Shown here piece by piece: positions 44,468 through 54,618 of a DNA stretch of 64,000 bases (its first letter is position 1; each line of letters opens with the position of its first letter). The position numbers were made by a program, and so were the translations under genes. Origin of the DNA: Notospermus geniculatus (taxonomy: Eukaryota > Nemertea > Pilidiophora > Heteronemertea > Lineidae); contig NMRB01000653.1 of NCBI GenBank assembly GCA_002633025.1, positions 70,817 through 134,816 of the forward strand. Reading direction: 5' to 3'. Under the pieces are notes generated by a model. It was not told the origin of the DNA and made no database searches. It was given only the letters and a program-made list of their open reading frames with translations.

Positions 44468-45433
44468 TAAGCAAACTGCAAGGTAACGTGTCTAGGGATT
44501 TTTACCGTCTAACGATTACCTACGTAAAAGCTTTTCTAATTTGCAACCCTGGTTACATTATGTTGCCAAGTCACGCCAACTAGTATTTGGAATTATGACA
44601 TTTTTTTTAAAAAAATTACAACCTCATGATCTGGGGCGGACCAGGAAAATGAATGCACTCTCACAGGACATTGACTTCTACAATTTCCATAGTGGGCCAT
44701 TTACATCTATTTTAGTACCTAAAATTATGAATTTTAATTTCAAATTATAGCAAAAAGTTTTAAACATGTATGTCAAACTCTTTTTAATTGGCGATGAATT
44801 AAAGAGCATATAATTTTGTCAAAACTGCAATGCCGGAATGTTCATTCACCAAATTCACTTTTAAAAAAGTTGGTCCACATTCATAAAATGTAAGTCATTT
44901 TTAGAAATTGCTCTACTCGTTAATCTGTTGATCGTGTACTGTGGCCATCAAGAGTCTCCAAACAACCACCTCTGATTGATCTGTCAGGCGTCACTAAACG
45001 TTCTGCCTCCAACATTCCAGCTGGAGACCAATACAGTCAGATGATGTCAAGGGTGATATCCGCAGGACAAATAAGGGGATGTCTGGCCGGCCTCATTGGG
45101 CACGACTTGTACTCCCCTTATTAAGCCTTTGACCATGGAGTGGACAAATACAATAACCTTCCGTTTCCATCTGTGATCAATCGCTAATGCAATATCTCTT
45201 CGTATCTGCGAGTTGTTCTTACGGATGATAATATTGGTTGAATATCTATGTCATCATTGACTTGCCAGAAGCCTCGGCGGTTCTCGGAAGGGTCGTGCCT
45301 TGACTAAGAATACTTGAATCAGAGAAATAATCATACGCCTTAGTTGGCCATCATCTGTTACAGATGATGGTATCATATTGTACAGTACGATATGATATGA
45401 TATAAAAGCAGAGGTCGTCCTCCAGCGTTTTTC
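44468..45433. other. intergenic, nothing recognised
   Basis: AT-rich sequence without identifiable exons or strong repeats. GGTCCACATTCATAAAATG near 44,873 is a lone end of a CATATTCATAAA-type MITE. Confidence 0.4.
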
Positions 45434-45640
45434 GCAAATTTTCGACCCCAAGCGGGGTCTTCTTCAGGCAGGAACTTTCTTCCAAAATACTGATATGGTA
45501 CGTTGGGAAGAGTTGGGATTTTGGAGAGTTTTTTGTGGTGATGCTTCCGCTACCCGCGGACGCCATTGTTGTTGTTGTTGCTGCCGTTGAAACCGCACTC
45601 TGCTTTTGCCTTTTTTTCAGTTTGACTCCCATTTTTGGAA
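45434..45640 (-). repeat. GACCCC-GCTT-GGGGTC motif, minus orientation
   Basis: The minus strand reads CCTGAAGAAGACCCCGCTTG then GGGGTCGAAAATTTGCGAAA, the same arrangement as at 9,906 and 29,190. A minus-strand frame beginning MGVKLKKRQKQSAVSTAATT at 45,632 runs into the motif, so the frame is probably part of, or interrupted by, the element. Confidence 0.6.
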
Positions 45641-45733
45641 CACATACTGGAAAACAGAATCACTGTTTCTCTGTGTGCCGCTCATTATAAAGTCGTGCCT
45701 AATTCCGTCAATCTATAGACCCGGGCTATAGAT

Positions 45734-45890
45734 ATCCTGCGAAAGTCGGACCATGACAGGTCAAAAGGGGTAAACAAACCTGGGCCTAGTGCATTGTACA
45801 GACCGTACGCACAGAAGCCAACTGTACAAAATACACTAGGCCAAGGCTCGTTTACCCCTTCGGAGCTGCCATGGCCGACTTTCGCAGGAT
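45734..45890. repeat. palindrome inside a decayed transposon
   Basis: ATCCTGCGAAAGTCGG and CCGACTTTCGCAGGAT bound imperfect arms through GGGGTAAAC / GTTTACCCC and GCCTAGTG / CACTAGGC. The flanks (AATCACTGTTTCTCTGTGTG to the left, GAAAAACGTTAGG to the right) belong to the CCGG-target family of 5,602-5,772, so the palindrome appears to have landed in an older element. Confidence 0.7.
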
Positions 45891-46589
45891 GTCTGTTGTA
45901 ATGTCACACTAGCATACGGGCTACATTGAAAAACGTTAGGCCTACACCTGCCCTCCTTAGAGGGAGAGAGAGAGACGGAGAATGGTACGACATCGTGGGA
46001 TAGGGCCTACCCTGTACATTTCTGCGTGCATATGTAATGCATTTGTGTTATTAGTTGCGGTGAGCCGTTAAAGGAGAGTAAGAACAAAATTACGTTTGAC
46101 ATGAATCCGGCGTATCGTAATGAATATATGGGTTGGCATATATTGGCCAAATCAATCAAAATGTTCGTATTCATGAAGTCTCCTTTGCTCCCGTTGGAAC
46201 GTCCTCTTATCAAGGTCTTTGATTTATATCCATAGCTTTGTCATAAATACGCTGGCCAAGGGAGTTATAAATCGTGGAAAAGCGATGGCTGGATGCTGAC
46301 GTATTCATGGGTTATTATTGAGATCTTTACGGGCACTTTGTAGGGAATATATTGAGAGAGCATCATGGAATTGGTGAAAAAGTCCAGGCAGTAAGCTTAC
46401 ATGTAGATGGAAGTCTCAAGGTTCTTTACGCCTGTTGTTCTTGTAACTTTACTCCACTGTAATGTGCCAATCATCGGAACCAATCAGAGTACCGGTACTT
46501 GTTACTCAACGAGTAGAATGATTGGCTGATGGGAAGGTTCAGCGATATCATTACACAGAGAATACACGTCCGATGATAACGCACGCGAC

Positions 46590-46770
46590 ATCCGAAAGAT
46601 ATTGCCCGGCCGGCACTATTTGTTTGGTTTTTGGTTAGCGTAGTGTCACCGTTGATTAACAGACGGCGCTGTGCGTTATGGCACAGGTCCCGAGAGAGCT
46701 ATCAGTGAGTTTAGAACACGTATCTAACCAAACGTAGGGGCCTATCTAAAAACAACAACACGTATATAAA
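46590..46770. repeat. degenerate arm of the 263-630 element
   Basis: GAAAGATATTGCCCGGCCGG, TAGCGTAGTGTCACCG, TTAACAGACGGCGCT, GAGAGCTATCAGTGAG and ACGTATCTAACCAAACG appear in the same set as in the first element, with gaps. It is a single decayed arm without its partner. Confidence 0.7.
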
Positions 46771-47313
46771 ACTTACTTGTCCCACTCCCGAGCCTGGCAA
46801 AGAATGACAGCGGGCGATATCTTCAACTTAGGATTTGGTCATTTTTTCCGAGTTCAGGAATGGGGCAGATAAGTGGGAGTTATAGTAGGCACGTAAAACA
46901 GTGATTTCAACAAGTATTTCTTGCGGAAACGTCCTTCGAATCAGAGTCATAACGAAGTAAAAAACACCTCCGAACTATTCCCTCACCAATTACAGAACCT
47001 GCGTGCTCACAACCCACCGGGCCGACAATACATCAGTTGGGAATTGGTCATTATTTATCGGGTCAGGATGCTAATTCGACACAGAGGGACGCCTGGGATA
47101 TATTCGGGATAAGAAAACCAACCGAGATGCAGCTAATGATAGTATCCCCCTTAGGAAGTCAGCATCTAGATGGTCTCGTAATTGGTTTCCAGATAGCATT
47201 TATCATGGGTTCCTGAGATGGTCGCCCTTGGAGATTAACCCTTTGATGCCGTGCACAAGGTCGTATTTTGGAGGGGGAGGGGAAGGTGGTGGCAGCTCCC
47301 CTATCCTCCACTA
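46771..47313. other. intergenic, nothing recognised
   Basis: No splice-bounded frame, RNA-like block or inverted repeat is apparent. Confidence 0.4.
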
Positions 47314-47460
47314 GGGCCCGGTTGCACAAAAGCATACTAGACGTAGTATCATTCTATCTCCTAGTTGGCTTCTAACTTTGTATGTGTTTGTACACAAAGT
47401 TAGAAGCCAACTAGGAGATAGAATGATACTAAGCCTAGTATGCTTTTGTGCAACCGGCCC
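47314..47460. mobile_element. MITE, GGGCCCGGTTGCACAAAAGC ends
   Basis: 147-bp hairpin with arms through GATAGAATGATACTA and CTTTGTGTACAAACAC-like loop arms. It is a member of the GGGCC-ended group with a distinct sequence. Confidence 0.85.
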
Positions 47461-47507
47461 CAGAAGTCTGGGAGGCAAAATTTAAAATCGCCAGTTTTGA
47501 AGTACTG

Positions 47508-47624
47508 GGTCATATGAATGAAGACCAACAAATGCTTTTACTTCAGATTTGTACAGCATTGCCGAGTGCATTTGTGTTGCAAAATTCAAGTAAAAGCATT
47601 TACTAGTCTTTATTCATATGACCC
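47508..47624. mobile_element. MITE, GGGTCATATGAAT ends
   Basis: GGGTCATATGAATGAAGAC and GTCTTTATTCATATGACCC with inner AATGCTTTTACTT / AAGTAAAAGCATT. Related to the elements at 14,851-14,960 and 21.88-22.10 kb. Confidence 0.8.
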
Positions 47625-47827
47625 CATGTCAGTGCCACGCACCCAGGGCCTGTTTCATAAAGTGACTTTAAGCCAATGGTACGCATTCTCCAACGGCGAA
47701 ATCCATAAAATCCTTTTTAGCTCACCTAGTGTGAACTATTATCGTGGTGCACCGGCCCGTCGTCGTTCCGTTAGCTGCGCCCGTTTCGTAACTGCTGGGG
47801 CTATTGACCTGAAACTTGTACAAACAT

Positions 47828-48272
47828 ACGGTGGCCCATAGAGCTCATTGATGAAAAATATTTACATTTGCAATTTTTTTTCAATTCGATAATTTTTTCT
47901 TGGGGGTTTGTAAAATTTTTGGAAGTTCCCACCGCGGTGAAAATATTACCACCGCGGTGAGAATATTACCACCGCGGTGATGTGAAAAATAATTTTCACC
48001 GCGGTGAAAATTCGCGGTGAAAATTATTTTCCACCGCGGTGATAATTAATAATTACCACCGCGGTGAAAATTAATTTCCACCGCGGTGGAAATATTTCCA
48101 CCGAGGTGGAAATATTCTCACCGCGGTGGTAATATTCTCACCGCGGTGGTAATATTTTCACCGCGGTGGGAACTTCCAAAAATTTTACAAACCCCCAAGA
48201 AAAAATTATCGAATTGAAAAAAAAAATTGCAAATGTAAATATTTTTCATCAATGAGCTCTATGGGCCACCGT
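47828..48272. mobile_element. 445-bp foldback element with CACCGCGGTG array, 8-bp target duplication
   Basis: ACAAACAT flanks it on both sides (47,820-47,827 and 48,273-48,280). The ends are perfect inverted repeats ACGGTGGCCCATAGAGCTC / GAGCTCTATGGGCCACCGT that extend to arms of about 100 bp. The central 240 bp are an array of the self-complementary decamer CACCGCGGTG. The host element (47,715-49,420) is a dispersed repeat, so this is a later insertion. No frame is present. An 8-bp duplication fits hAT- or P-like transposases acting in trans, which is inference. Confidence 0.92.
47930..48168. repeat. array of CACCGCGGTG palindromes, 20-bp phasing
   Basis: Ten perfect decamers start at 47,930, 47,950, 47,970, 47,997, 48,032, 48,057, 48,079, 48,119, 48,139 and 48,159. 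One has a single mismatch (CACCGAGGTG, 48,099) and one is partial (about 48,013). The outer decamers sit exactly 20 bp apart, with AT-rich GAATATTAC / AAATATTTC spacers. Confidence 0.95.
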
Positions 48273-48858
48273 ACAAACATGTATATAGCCCTCGGTGAGA
48301 TAACCAATGACACCAAGTTTCGGTCCGATTCGATTCTTGACTTGGCCACTAGGTGGCCAAAACCGAAAAGACAAAAACTGCAATAACTCCTGAACTACTG
48401 GCTAGATCATATTCAAATTTCTATCATAGGTACATCTAATAAGGATACACGACATGCATGTATCTAACGGGGTTTTGATTTGACCTACTTTTCAAGGTCG
48501 CAGGGGTCAATGTTCAAAATTTTGCCATTTGGTGGCACGTTCTGTGGCTATTTGACCTTGGTGTGATTATGTGGCAAGTCCCCTCTGTGTGTTCAGCAAA
48601 TTTCGGCCCAAGTCTAAATTCACGCGAGTCGTATTTGCAGTGTCATATGGTAATCAAATGGAAAATATGGTCGAAAAAGTTTGAAATTTAAAGGAGCTGC
48701 GCGCAACCAATCATCTAAATAGGACACTGACAAACGAAGTTGCATCGAAAGAGCAAATCGCCTTTATCTCCTCTCTGATGGATTTATTGCCGTAGACCTT
48801 GTTAGTCGAGCCATCTCACAAACTCACAGAATTACATCCATTCCGTCCAGAGTCAGAN

Positions 48859-48948
48859 ACGGTAGGGGTGTTTTTAAAGTCGACTGACCCGGCTGAATGA
48901 AGGGGCAAGCAGTATTGGGTCAGTCAACTTTAAAAACACCCCTACCGT
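48859..48948. mobile_element. 90-bp MITE, ACGGTAGGGGTGTTTTTAAA ends
   Basis: ACGGTAGGGGTGTTTTTAAA and TTTAAAAACACCCCTACCGT enclose a GACTGACCC / GGGTCAGTC pair. An unresolved base at 48,857 sits just outside the left end. Confidence 0.85.
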
Positions 48949-49590
48949 GGCCGCAACGAAGCACGAACCGCATCTATGTGTCTTTAGCTTTAGTAGGAAA
49001 ATAAATTCCCGATATGATTTCTGTAATTGCTCTATACATGTATTTACGGTTTAGTTACTGTCTTTGTTCCTTATACGCCTTACAAACACACAGGAAATGT
49101 TCCTCATTTTCAATGCCTAATGGCCGACTTTGGCAAGGTGTCTATTGCGATAGTGGTTTCTTCTGTACTGCCGAACTAACATTTGTAACGATAACAGTAA
49201 CGACCAAAAGATATTTGTAAATATTTGCTTCGTTGTTGTCAATCTGTCAAAATATTATCGTTTATGTTTGTGAAATAAAGTACTTTGCCACCAAATGCGT
49301 CAAGTCTCAATAATATCGAAATTATCATGATCTAGATGATGGTTGTCCAGAAAGGAGATACAACTACGACGGATGACCACGGACACCGCATGACGACTCT
49401 AGCTCACAGGTGAGCTAAAATGCGGAATGGCCTCTTCTGGAACGAAGAACTGCCGGACAAACTAGAGGCGACTATTTGTCTTGCTCGCAAGGCCTGCCGT
49501 GCAAGCAGCGTGCCGATCTCCCACTGAAGTAGTTCTCAAAACGTCCTGTCCCGTGCTAAAAAAATCGTAAAACGGGATAGAACGTGTAAT

Positions 49591-49737
49591 GCCCGCTGTA
49601 CACGATCAAATTTTTCATCAATTTTTTGGAAATACAGATTCCAGGCCTATTGGGGCTTCACTGTGTAAACCCGCATGTAGGTCATTATTGAGCATATTCA
49701 GAAAATTGGATGAAAAATTTCATCGTGTAGAGCGGGC
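49591..49737. mobile_element. MITE, GCCCGCTGTACACGATCAAA ends (first of a pair)
   Basis: The ends GCCCGCTGTACACGATCAAA and GTGTAGAGCGGGC are inverted with inner TTTTTCATCAATTTTTTGG arms. TAAT precedes it and ATAAT follows. Confidence 0.8.
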
Positions 49738-49742
49738 ATAAT

Positions 49743-49895
49743 GCCCACTGTACACTATCAAATTTTTCATCCAATTTTTTGGAAATTCAGATTCCGGGCC
49801 TATTGTGCTTCAGTGTACATGTATAAACCCGCATGTAGGCCTTTATTGAGCATATGCAGAAAATTGGATGACAAATTTGATGGTGTACAGCGGGC
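49743..49895. mobile_element. MITE, second tandem copy of the same family
   Basis: Starts five bases after the first, with the same GCCC(A/G)CTGTACAC ends and AAATTTTTCATCCAATTTTT arms. The loops differ, so these are two insertions rather than one duplication. A more decayed member is at 51,890-52,060. Confidence 0.8.
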
Positions 49896-50568
49896 ATTCA
49901 ATTCATCAGATATTGAATTCTATTGAAATAGACATGGACTATCAGACAATATCCAGGATTGACCTGGTTTTAGGGCCTATATAAAAAGGGGGCATTATTA
50001 CATAAGGGGTGATGTCACATTTTTCTGACAGTACTGGGCCCCTGACAGCCATGAATAGATAACAACTCTATTAGCTTGGCAGGTTGAGACTAAATGTTTG
50101 TCAGTTTCAATATTGTCTGTCTATTGTGAAATCTGAAACAATCTATTTCTTCCATTCTCTCCTGGTGTCATCTTAGTTCGTTGAGGCTCACCTTCTGAGC
50201 GACATATGCCTGGTTCTACCTTCTTTGCCCTATGTGAACCTGGGAAGACGAACAAAAATAATCGTGGCATAATATGGGTTGAATTGGCAACGCTTTTTCT
50301 TCGTCGGTTTTTTGAAAGGAACATAAAATGCGCCGCAAACAATGACTGCACTCGACGCTGAAAGCCACGTCACCCTTTCATCACAAGGGAATGTGTCATT
50401 TTCACCCACCCGCCTTTTTCTTGCGTCATTTTTGTTCAACGTCTCGCTCAAAACTTTTGACTCCCGTAATGGTAACCAATTAAAATCCTGCAAACTGGGG
50501 TGTTTGCACCCAACCTCGTACCTCAAGGCGTTTTGAAAAGAAACGCATGGGACCGAGACTGAATGAGC
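49896..50568. other. upstream region of the Link-module gene
   Basis: A TATATAAAAAGG word near 49,979 and a stretch with inverted CCAAT-like words are present, but only the TATA box at 50,569 lies at a useful distance from an exon. No other feature is recognised. Confidence 0.4.
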
Positions 50569-50577
50569 TATATAAGG
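50569..50577 (+). promoter_or_regulatory. TATA box of the Link-module gene
   Basis: TATATAAGG lies about 30 bp upstream of a likely start near 50,600 (TCGGCAGTTCACAATTCG), inside a short GC-balanced stretch. A splice donor follows at 50,624, so the first exon would be non-coding and only about 25 bp long. Confidence 0.6.
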
Positions 50578-50599
50578 TTCGGATGAGGTCCGATTCGGC

Positions 50600-50623
50600 A
50601 GTTCACAATTCGTCTGCGGAGAG
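50600..50623 (+). other. probable non-coding exon 1 of the Link-module gene
   Basis: Ends TGCGGAGAG|GTAAGTTG, a consensus donor. The matching acceptor TTTTTTTTTCTAATTTCAG ends at 51,001, next to the signal-peptide exon. The exact transcription start is inferred from the TATA spacing. Confidence 0.5.
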
Positions 50624-51016
50624 GTAAGTTGACTGGTGATTTCCCGTTCTTTACATCGGAGACCAACGGGTGACACCCGAGGCATGCCAGGCGACGTTGG
50701 GGCGCAAGTATCTGAACGCCAGATTTTCTCGTCAGCCAAAGCAGATACGCGCGATATCGGTTTTGATTTGGCGGTCGTCGCTGGCGGCGAGAGGGTTCCA
50801 CGCAGGCTGGCCGGCGCACAGCAGTCCTGATCGGTGGCGATCGGAGCAACCCGCTCGATTCCTACCCAGCCGCCCTTCAGTGTGCTGAAAGGATGTATGG
50901 TCTCGCCAGGCTCGACCAGTTTTCAGCTCCCGCGTAATCGTCGGCGAGAAGTGAGGTGGCGATTTTAGATTCGCGACTTGATTTTTTTTTTCTAATTTCA
51001 GGTGAAACGAAACGAA

Positions 51017-53603
51017 ATGACGTCAACTCGCAGCACTTTGCTTTCGCTGATCGTGGCGTCTTTGATGGGTCTCTGCCTGACAGAAGGTGGGTACATTTGC
51101 GATCTACATGTAAAGCCGACTTTGAAGTTTGCAACTTGTCGGCCGATAAAAGACTTCGCATTACGATTCGGATGCGACGCCACAATTGTTGAAGACTTCA
51201 GTCGGCAAGTGACCTCGCACGTGATGGTTACCCGAGACGAGGTCGTGGTCGCCAGTCTCGTCGGTAATGGCATGATTTTGGTCGCCGGTGTGCGCCATGC
51301 TTAGGTTCTAACCAAATCTCCACTTTGAATTCGGTTCAGTTAAAGTCGGTCTGTTGCTAAAGGGTAGTGAAGCTTTGTTTATGGGTCTCAAGATCATGAG
51401 GTTGCGGGGGTGTACAAAGGCATTGCTTTAGTTTCTAAAAATGGAATACTTGTGCCCCGTTGCTATACTTCATCTTTTCTTTATTTAGAGCTCGTCCAGG
51501 AAGTTAAAGGTCCGTTTAAAACCAGCCGCGATGCACTTCATGCTTGTAGGGACCTCGACCGGTACTTGGTGTCGCGGTCCTTACTCCAGCGGGCTATGAA
51601 GGAAGGCTTCGGCTCCTGTAACTGCGGATGGATCATAGAGGCAGAGAAGGACTCTCTGGTGAAGCCACTTCAGCCTGGGAAAGGTTGTGGAACATTTACT
51701 AAGCTGACAGACTGTTGGTTTGCAAGGACAGGCAGTGCATTTTGTACCAAGCAGGAACGTAAGTCCTTATTCATTCGATCGGACAGGGGTCGGTCAGCCG
51801 TTTTTTGGCATACACGTAAAACTGGTCAATTTGTGGTTTGGTTAGGTTCCTTTGCAAGGTAAAATAGTGCAAAAAAGACTGGATATTCTGAAAAGCACTT
51901 TACACACGATCAATTTTTTTTTTTTTTCATTGAAGATTTTTCATTCAATTTTCTGAATAGGCTCAATAAAGGCCTAAATGTATATCGGGCTTTATACATT
52001 GAAGCCCGGAATCTCCAATTCCAAAATTGGATGAAAAATTGGAGGCTGTGTATAGGCCATTACGATGTCTCGCACCGACTCTTATTCTAGAAATAGAAAT
52101 TATGTTCTGGTAATGAATCCGCCTATCCCTTAGTTCGCCAATACTGCGCAAGACTTAAACAGTATATTTCTTTTTAAAGCTCCCGCTGTAATGAAGACGC
52201 TTACAATCGGCACCCTATCGGAGGCTGAGAATCTTTGCAAGCAAAACAATATGGTGATTGCAACGAAGGACGTAATGAAGAAAATGGCCTGGGATGGTGC
52301 GATAGGGTTGGTTTGTGGATGGTTGGCCGATGGTACTGTAGGGTATCCCTATAAACTGAAATTAATGACCTGCAGTCCTGAACGACGATACGGTGTATGG
52401 TGCATCAAGCGCAGCGGTAGGTTGAAACGAAACTATCAAATTCGCCGGTGTGATGGAATCAAATCCCCTTTCTGATGTCCCCAGGCATTGGCTAACGTTA
52501 CACCTGTTGAAAATACCAGTGTTTCCAGAGCCGTGTATACGAAAACCCCGGAGACAGTTGCGCTGCATGCATGGACTCTTCGGTCATTTCTGCTTTTTCT
52601 GTCGCCGTGCGAAGAGCTAACGTAACGTGGATTTCGAAAAGCACGGCGAGCTTGCCCTGTGTGGAGAACCCGTGGTTTTGAGACGCGGGTTTCTCAAAGC
52701 CAAGTACCTTTTTGGCCAGTTCAAATGTGAAACTTACGAGCCGTATCTAATCACGTCTTCGAAATCTTTCAGGTTCCGCTGAACTCGTCCAGGAAATTAA
52801 AGGTCCATTTTCAAGTAAGACGAAGGCAGCTTGGGCCTGTAAGAAACTGGACCGACACTTGGCTTCGAAGTCCTTAATCGCACGGGCTGAGAAAGCGGGC
52901 TTCCACTCCTGCAACTGTGGCTTCATCTCCGAGATATCTACCCCTTTGATACCGGTGAAAGCTTGTGCTCCGCACAAGTGCGATTTTACAAATGTCGCGT
53001 TTTGTACGAAGCAGGAAGGTGAGTCTTTACCGGCAGAACTTCACTGGCTTTTCGACACGATTTTACGGTTAATTTTATTACACGAATAAAACGGAGCCCC
53101 CCCCCCCGATTCACAAAGGCGTTTTAACGCAAGTGATTTTGGCACTGTACGTACCTAGTGTCGGCAAGTCCAACAATAAATCGGGCAGTTTTAAGATCAT
53201 ACGTTCGCGAAGAGGTGCTATTCTTTATTGATATGACCCATTGCTGTGCTGTGAAAAAGTAAAAGCATTTGCTAGGTTTTAAGTAGCCAATAACCCTTTG
53301 ATAAAGGAACCCGGGAACCGTGCTCGTTTATTTATGTGCGTTCCTTTTACAGCTCCCGCTGTACTCAAGACTCCAGCCGACCTAGCATCGAGAATCACCA
53401 AGTTATCGGAGGCCAAGGATCTCTGCAGTCACCACGGTATGGTGATGGCGACTAAAGACGTCATCAAGAAAATGGCAGAGGACGGTGCGAGAGTGTGGGG
53501 CTGTGGATGGTTGGCCGATGGTACTGCAGGATATCCCAATGCACTACAATTTCGTACCTGTATCACTCCGAGCCAGTTCTTCGTATGGTGCATGAAGCCT
53601 TAA
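51017..53603 (+). CDS. secreted protein with four tandem Link-like modules
   Basis: Five coding exons join to 357 codons: 51,017-51,086, 51,489-51,758, 52,180-52,416, 52,773-53,018 and 53,353-53,603. Exon 2 encodes a signal peptide (MTSTRSTLLSLIVASLMGLC). Each later exon encodes one Link-like module (residues about 24-113, 114-192, 193-274, 275-357), and every coding intron is phase 1 with GT-AG ends. Modules 2 and 4 have four cysteines and the family hallmark LC...VIATKD...CGWLADGTVGYP...C...WC. Modules 1 and 3 have six cysteines with AC...LAS...AGFHSCNCGF...C..C..FCTKQE. Link modules (CD44, TSG-6, aggrecan) bind hyaluronan outside the cell. Here the GYP tyrosine is kept only in modules 2 and 4, so binding is uncertain. 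Modules 1-2 and 3-4 look like a duplicated pair. There is no membrane segment, hence probably secreted. The closest alternative is a distant C-type-lectin-like fold. Confidence 0.85.
51890..52060. mobile_element. decayed MITE in an intron of the Link-module gene
   Basis: CACTTTACACACGATCAATT, TTCATTCAATTTTCTGAAT, AGGCCTAAATGTATATCGGG and AAAATTGGATGAAAAATTGG match the paired elements at 49.6-49.9 kb. The ends are eroded and a poly-T run has expanded. Confidence 0.7.
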
Positions 53604-53768
53604 CCTGGTAAGTTCACTTCTCGACAAATCCAACTCGAGCTGACAGATTTACACACTTGTCATAAGTTTGAGACGCTTGTCAAAGCCCCGGTGACAAAAT
53701 GGTCGCCCATCCACCTGTTTATACCCGAATCGGGAATTTTCACACGTACTGCGGCGGCTACAACAAGT

Positions 53769-53898
53769 AGGGAGTTTTCGCAAAGCCCCCGAAACGCCAA
53801 CGCGAACGTCTTTCCTTTATGTTCGGTGCTCTCTTCGTGGCATCGAGCAATGGGTTTGGCGTTCGCGTTGGCGTCTTGGGCTTTTTGCGCGAAAAGCT
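53769..53898. mobile_element. MITE in the 3'-UTR intron of the Link-module gene
   Basis: AGGGAGTTTTCGCAAAGCCC and CGCGAAAAGCT ends with an inner GAAACGCCAACGCGAAC arm. Same family as 12,853-12,977; its right arm is more diverged. Confidence 0.8.
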
Positions 53899-54213
53899 AG
53901 TTGCGTCATATATCGGGACCCAGGTCCTACATTGTAAATATCAGTCGCAGGTGTCTGCCCTGGGCCGACTGCACCGAAAGTCCGATAGTGCTTTCGGTGC
54001 CTATCGGCTGTTTAGTTAACAGCAAAATAGTTAGTGCTATAACAGCAAAATAGTTAGTGCTATACCGGCGCCTATCGGCAGTTGCATGTATATCGGACTA
54101 ATGTGCGGTCGGCCCTGGACTCTAGTCCAAGAGCGAAGATTTCAATCTACTGAACCCCTAGCGTGGTATTGTCTTGCTCCATCGTTTAAAAATTTCCGCT
54201 CTCTATTTTTCAG

Positions 54214-54510
54214 AACTGGCTGTAGGTGGGTTGCCGCGGTGACCTAACGGTTGATTCGGCATAGATAATTCGGTTGAAAAGACGCATGCTACTTTTTCAC
54301 TGCGTGGAAATGCAACACGTTGTCGCAATTAGGTTTAGTCCTTTTTATTTTTGTCTCGGGACACAATGTTGTGCTTAAGTTTTATTTCATGTTACTGCTT
54401 GTTGAACAATATTTAATTGTAGGTGTGTACACAACCGGCTGAACAACCGACGTTCCATACACGAACTTGTAATTCTTTTGTTTTTTAAATAAAACAAAGT
54501 TTCATTAGAA
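54214..54510 (+). other. probable 3'-UTR exon and polyadenylation signal
   Basis: After the stop at 53,601-53,603 the sequence continues CCTG|GTAAGTTC, a good donor. TCTCTATTTTTCAG ends at 54,213, and AATAAA occurs at 54,488-54,493, within the expected distance of a 3' end. An intron in the 3' UTR is inferred. A shorter transcript ending before 54,214 is also possible. Confidence 0.5.
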
Positions 54511-54618
54511 ACCCCGCCTCCCGCTTTAGTCCTTTTATTTACACGAGCGGATTTTGCCGTAAGACAGTCGTCGTATCAGATTCGTCGTACCGATTTGTCC
54601 GGATCGGCTAATCTGTTT

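Larger units (their letters stand above)
47715..49420. mobile_element. 1.7-kb non-autonomous element, TIR TTTTAGCTCACCT
   Basis: Perfect 13-bp inverted ends TTTTAGCTCACCT and AGGTGAGCTAAAA. The interior includes CCCGTTTCGTAACTGCTGGG, AGTTTCGGTCCGATTCGA, TGGCCACTAGGTGGCC and GATTTGACCTACTTTTCAAG, blocks found in part at 26,026-26,283. No transposase frame is present. Two younger elements interrupt it (47,828-48,272 and 48,859-48,948). Confidence 0.65.

Noticed and set aside
45351-45632. Minus-strand frame starting MGVKLKKRQKQSAVSTAATT
   Set aside because: Its second half is a translation of the GACCCC-motif repeat, so the frame is not a gene as it stands.
47930-48168. CACCGCGGTG array considered as a CRISPR-like or simple satellite array
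   Set aside because: Spacers are short and AT-rich, the decamer is self-complementary, and the array lies inside inverted arms with a target duplication, which marks a foldback transposon.
49976-49990. TATATAAAAAGG as a promoter
   Set aside because: No exon or donor follows at a suitable distance; the TATA box at 50,569 fits the gene better.
50230-50739. Minus-strand 169-codon frame over the Link gene promoter
   Set aside because: It has no recognisable domain and overlaps the TATA box and first exon on the opposite strand; a shadow is more likely.
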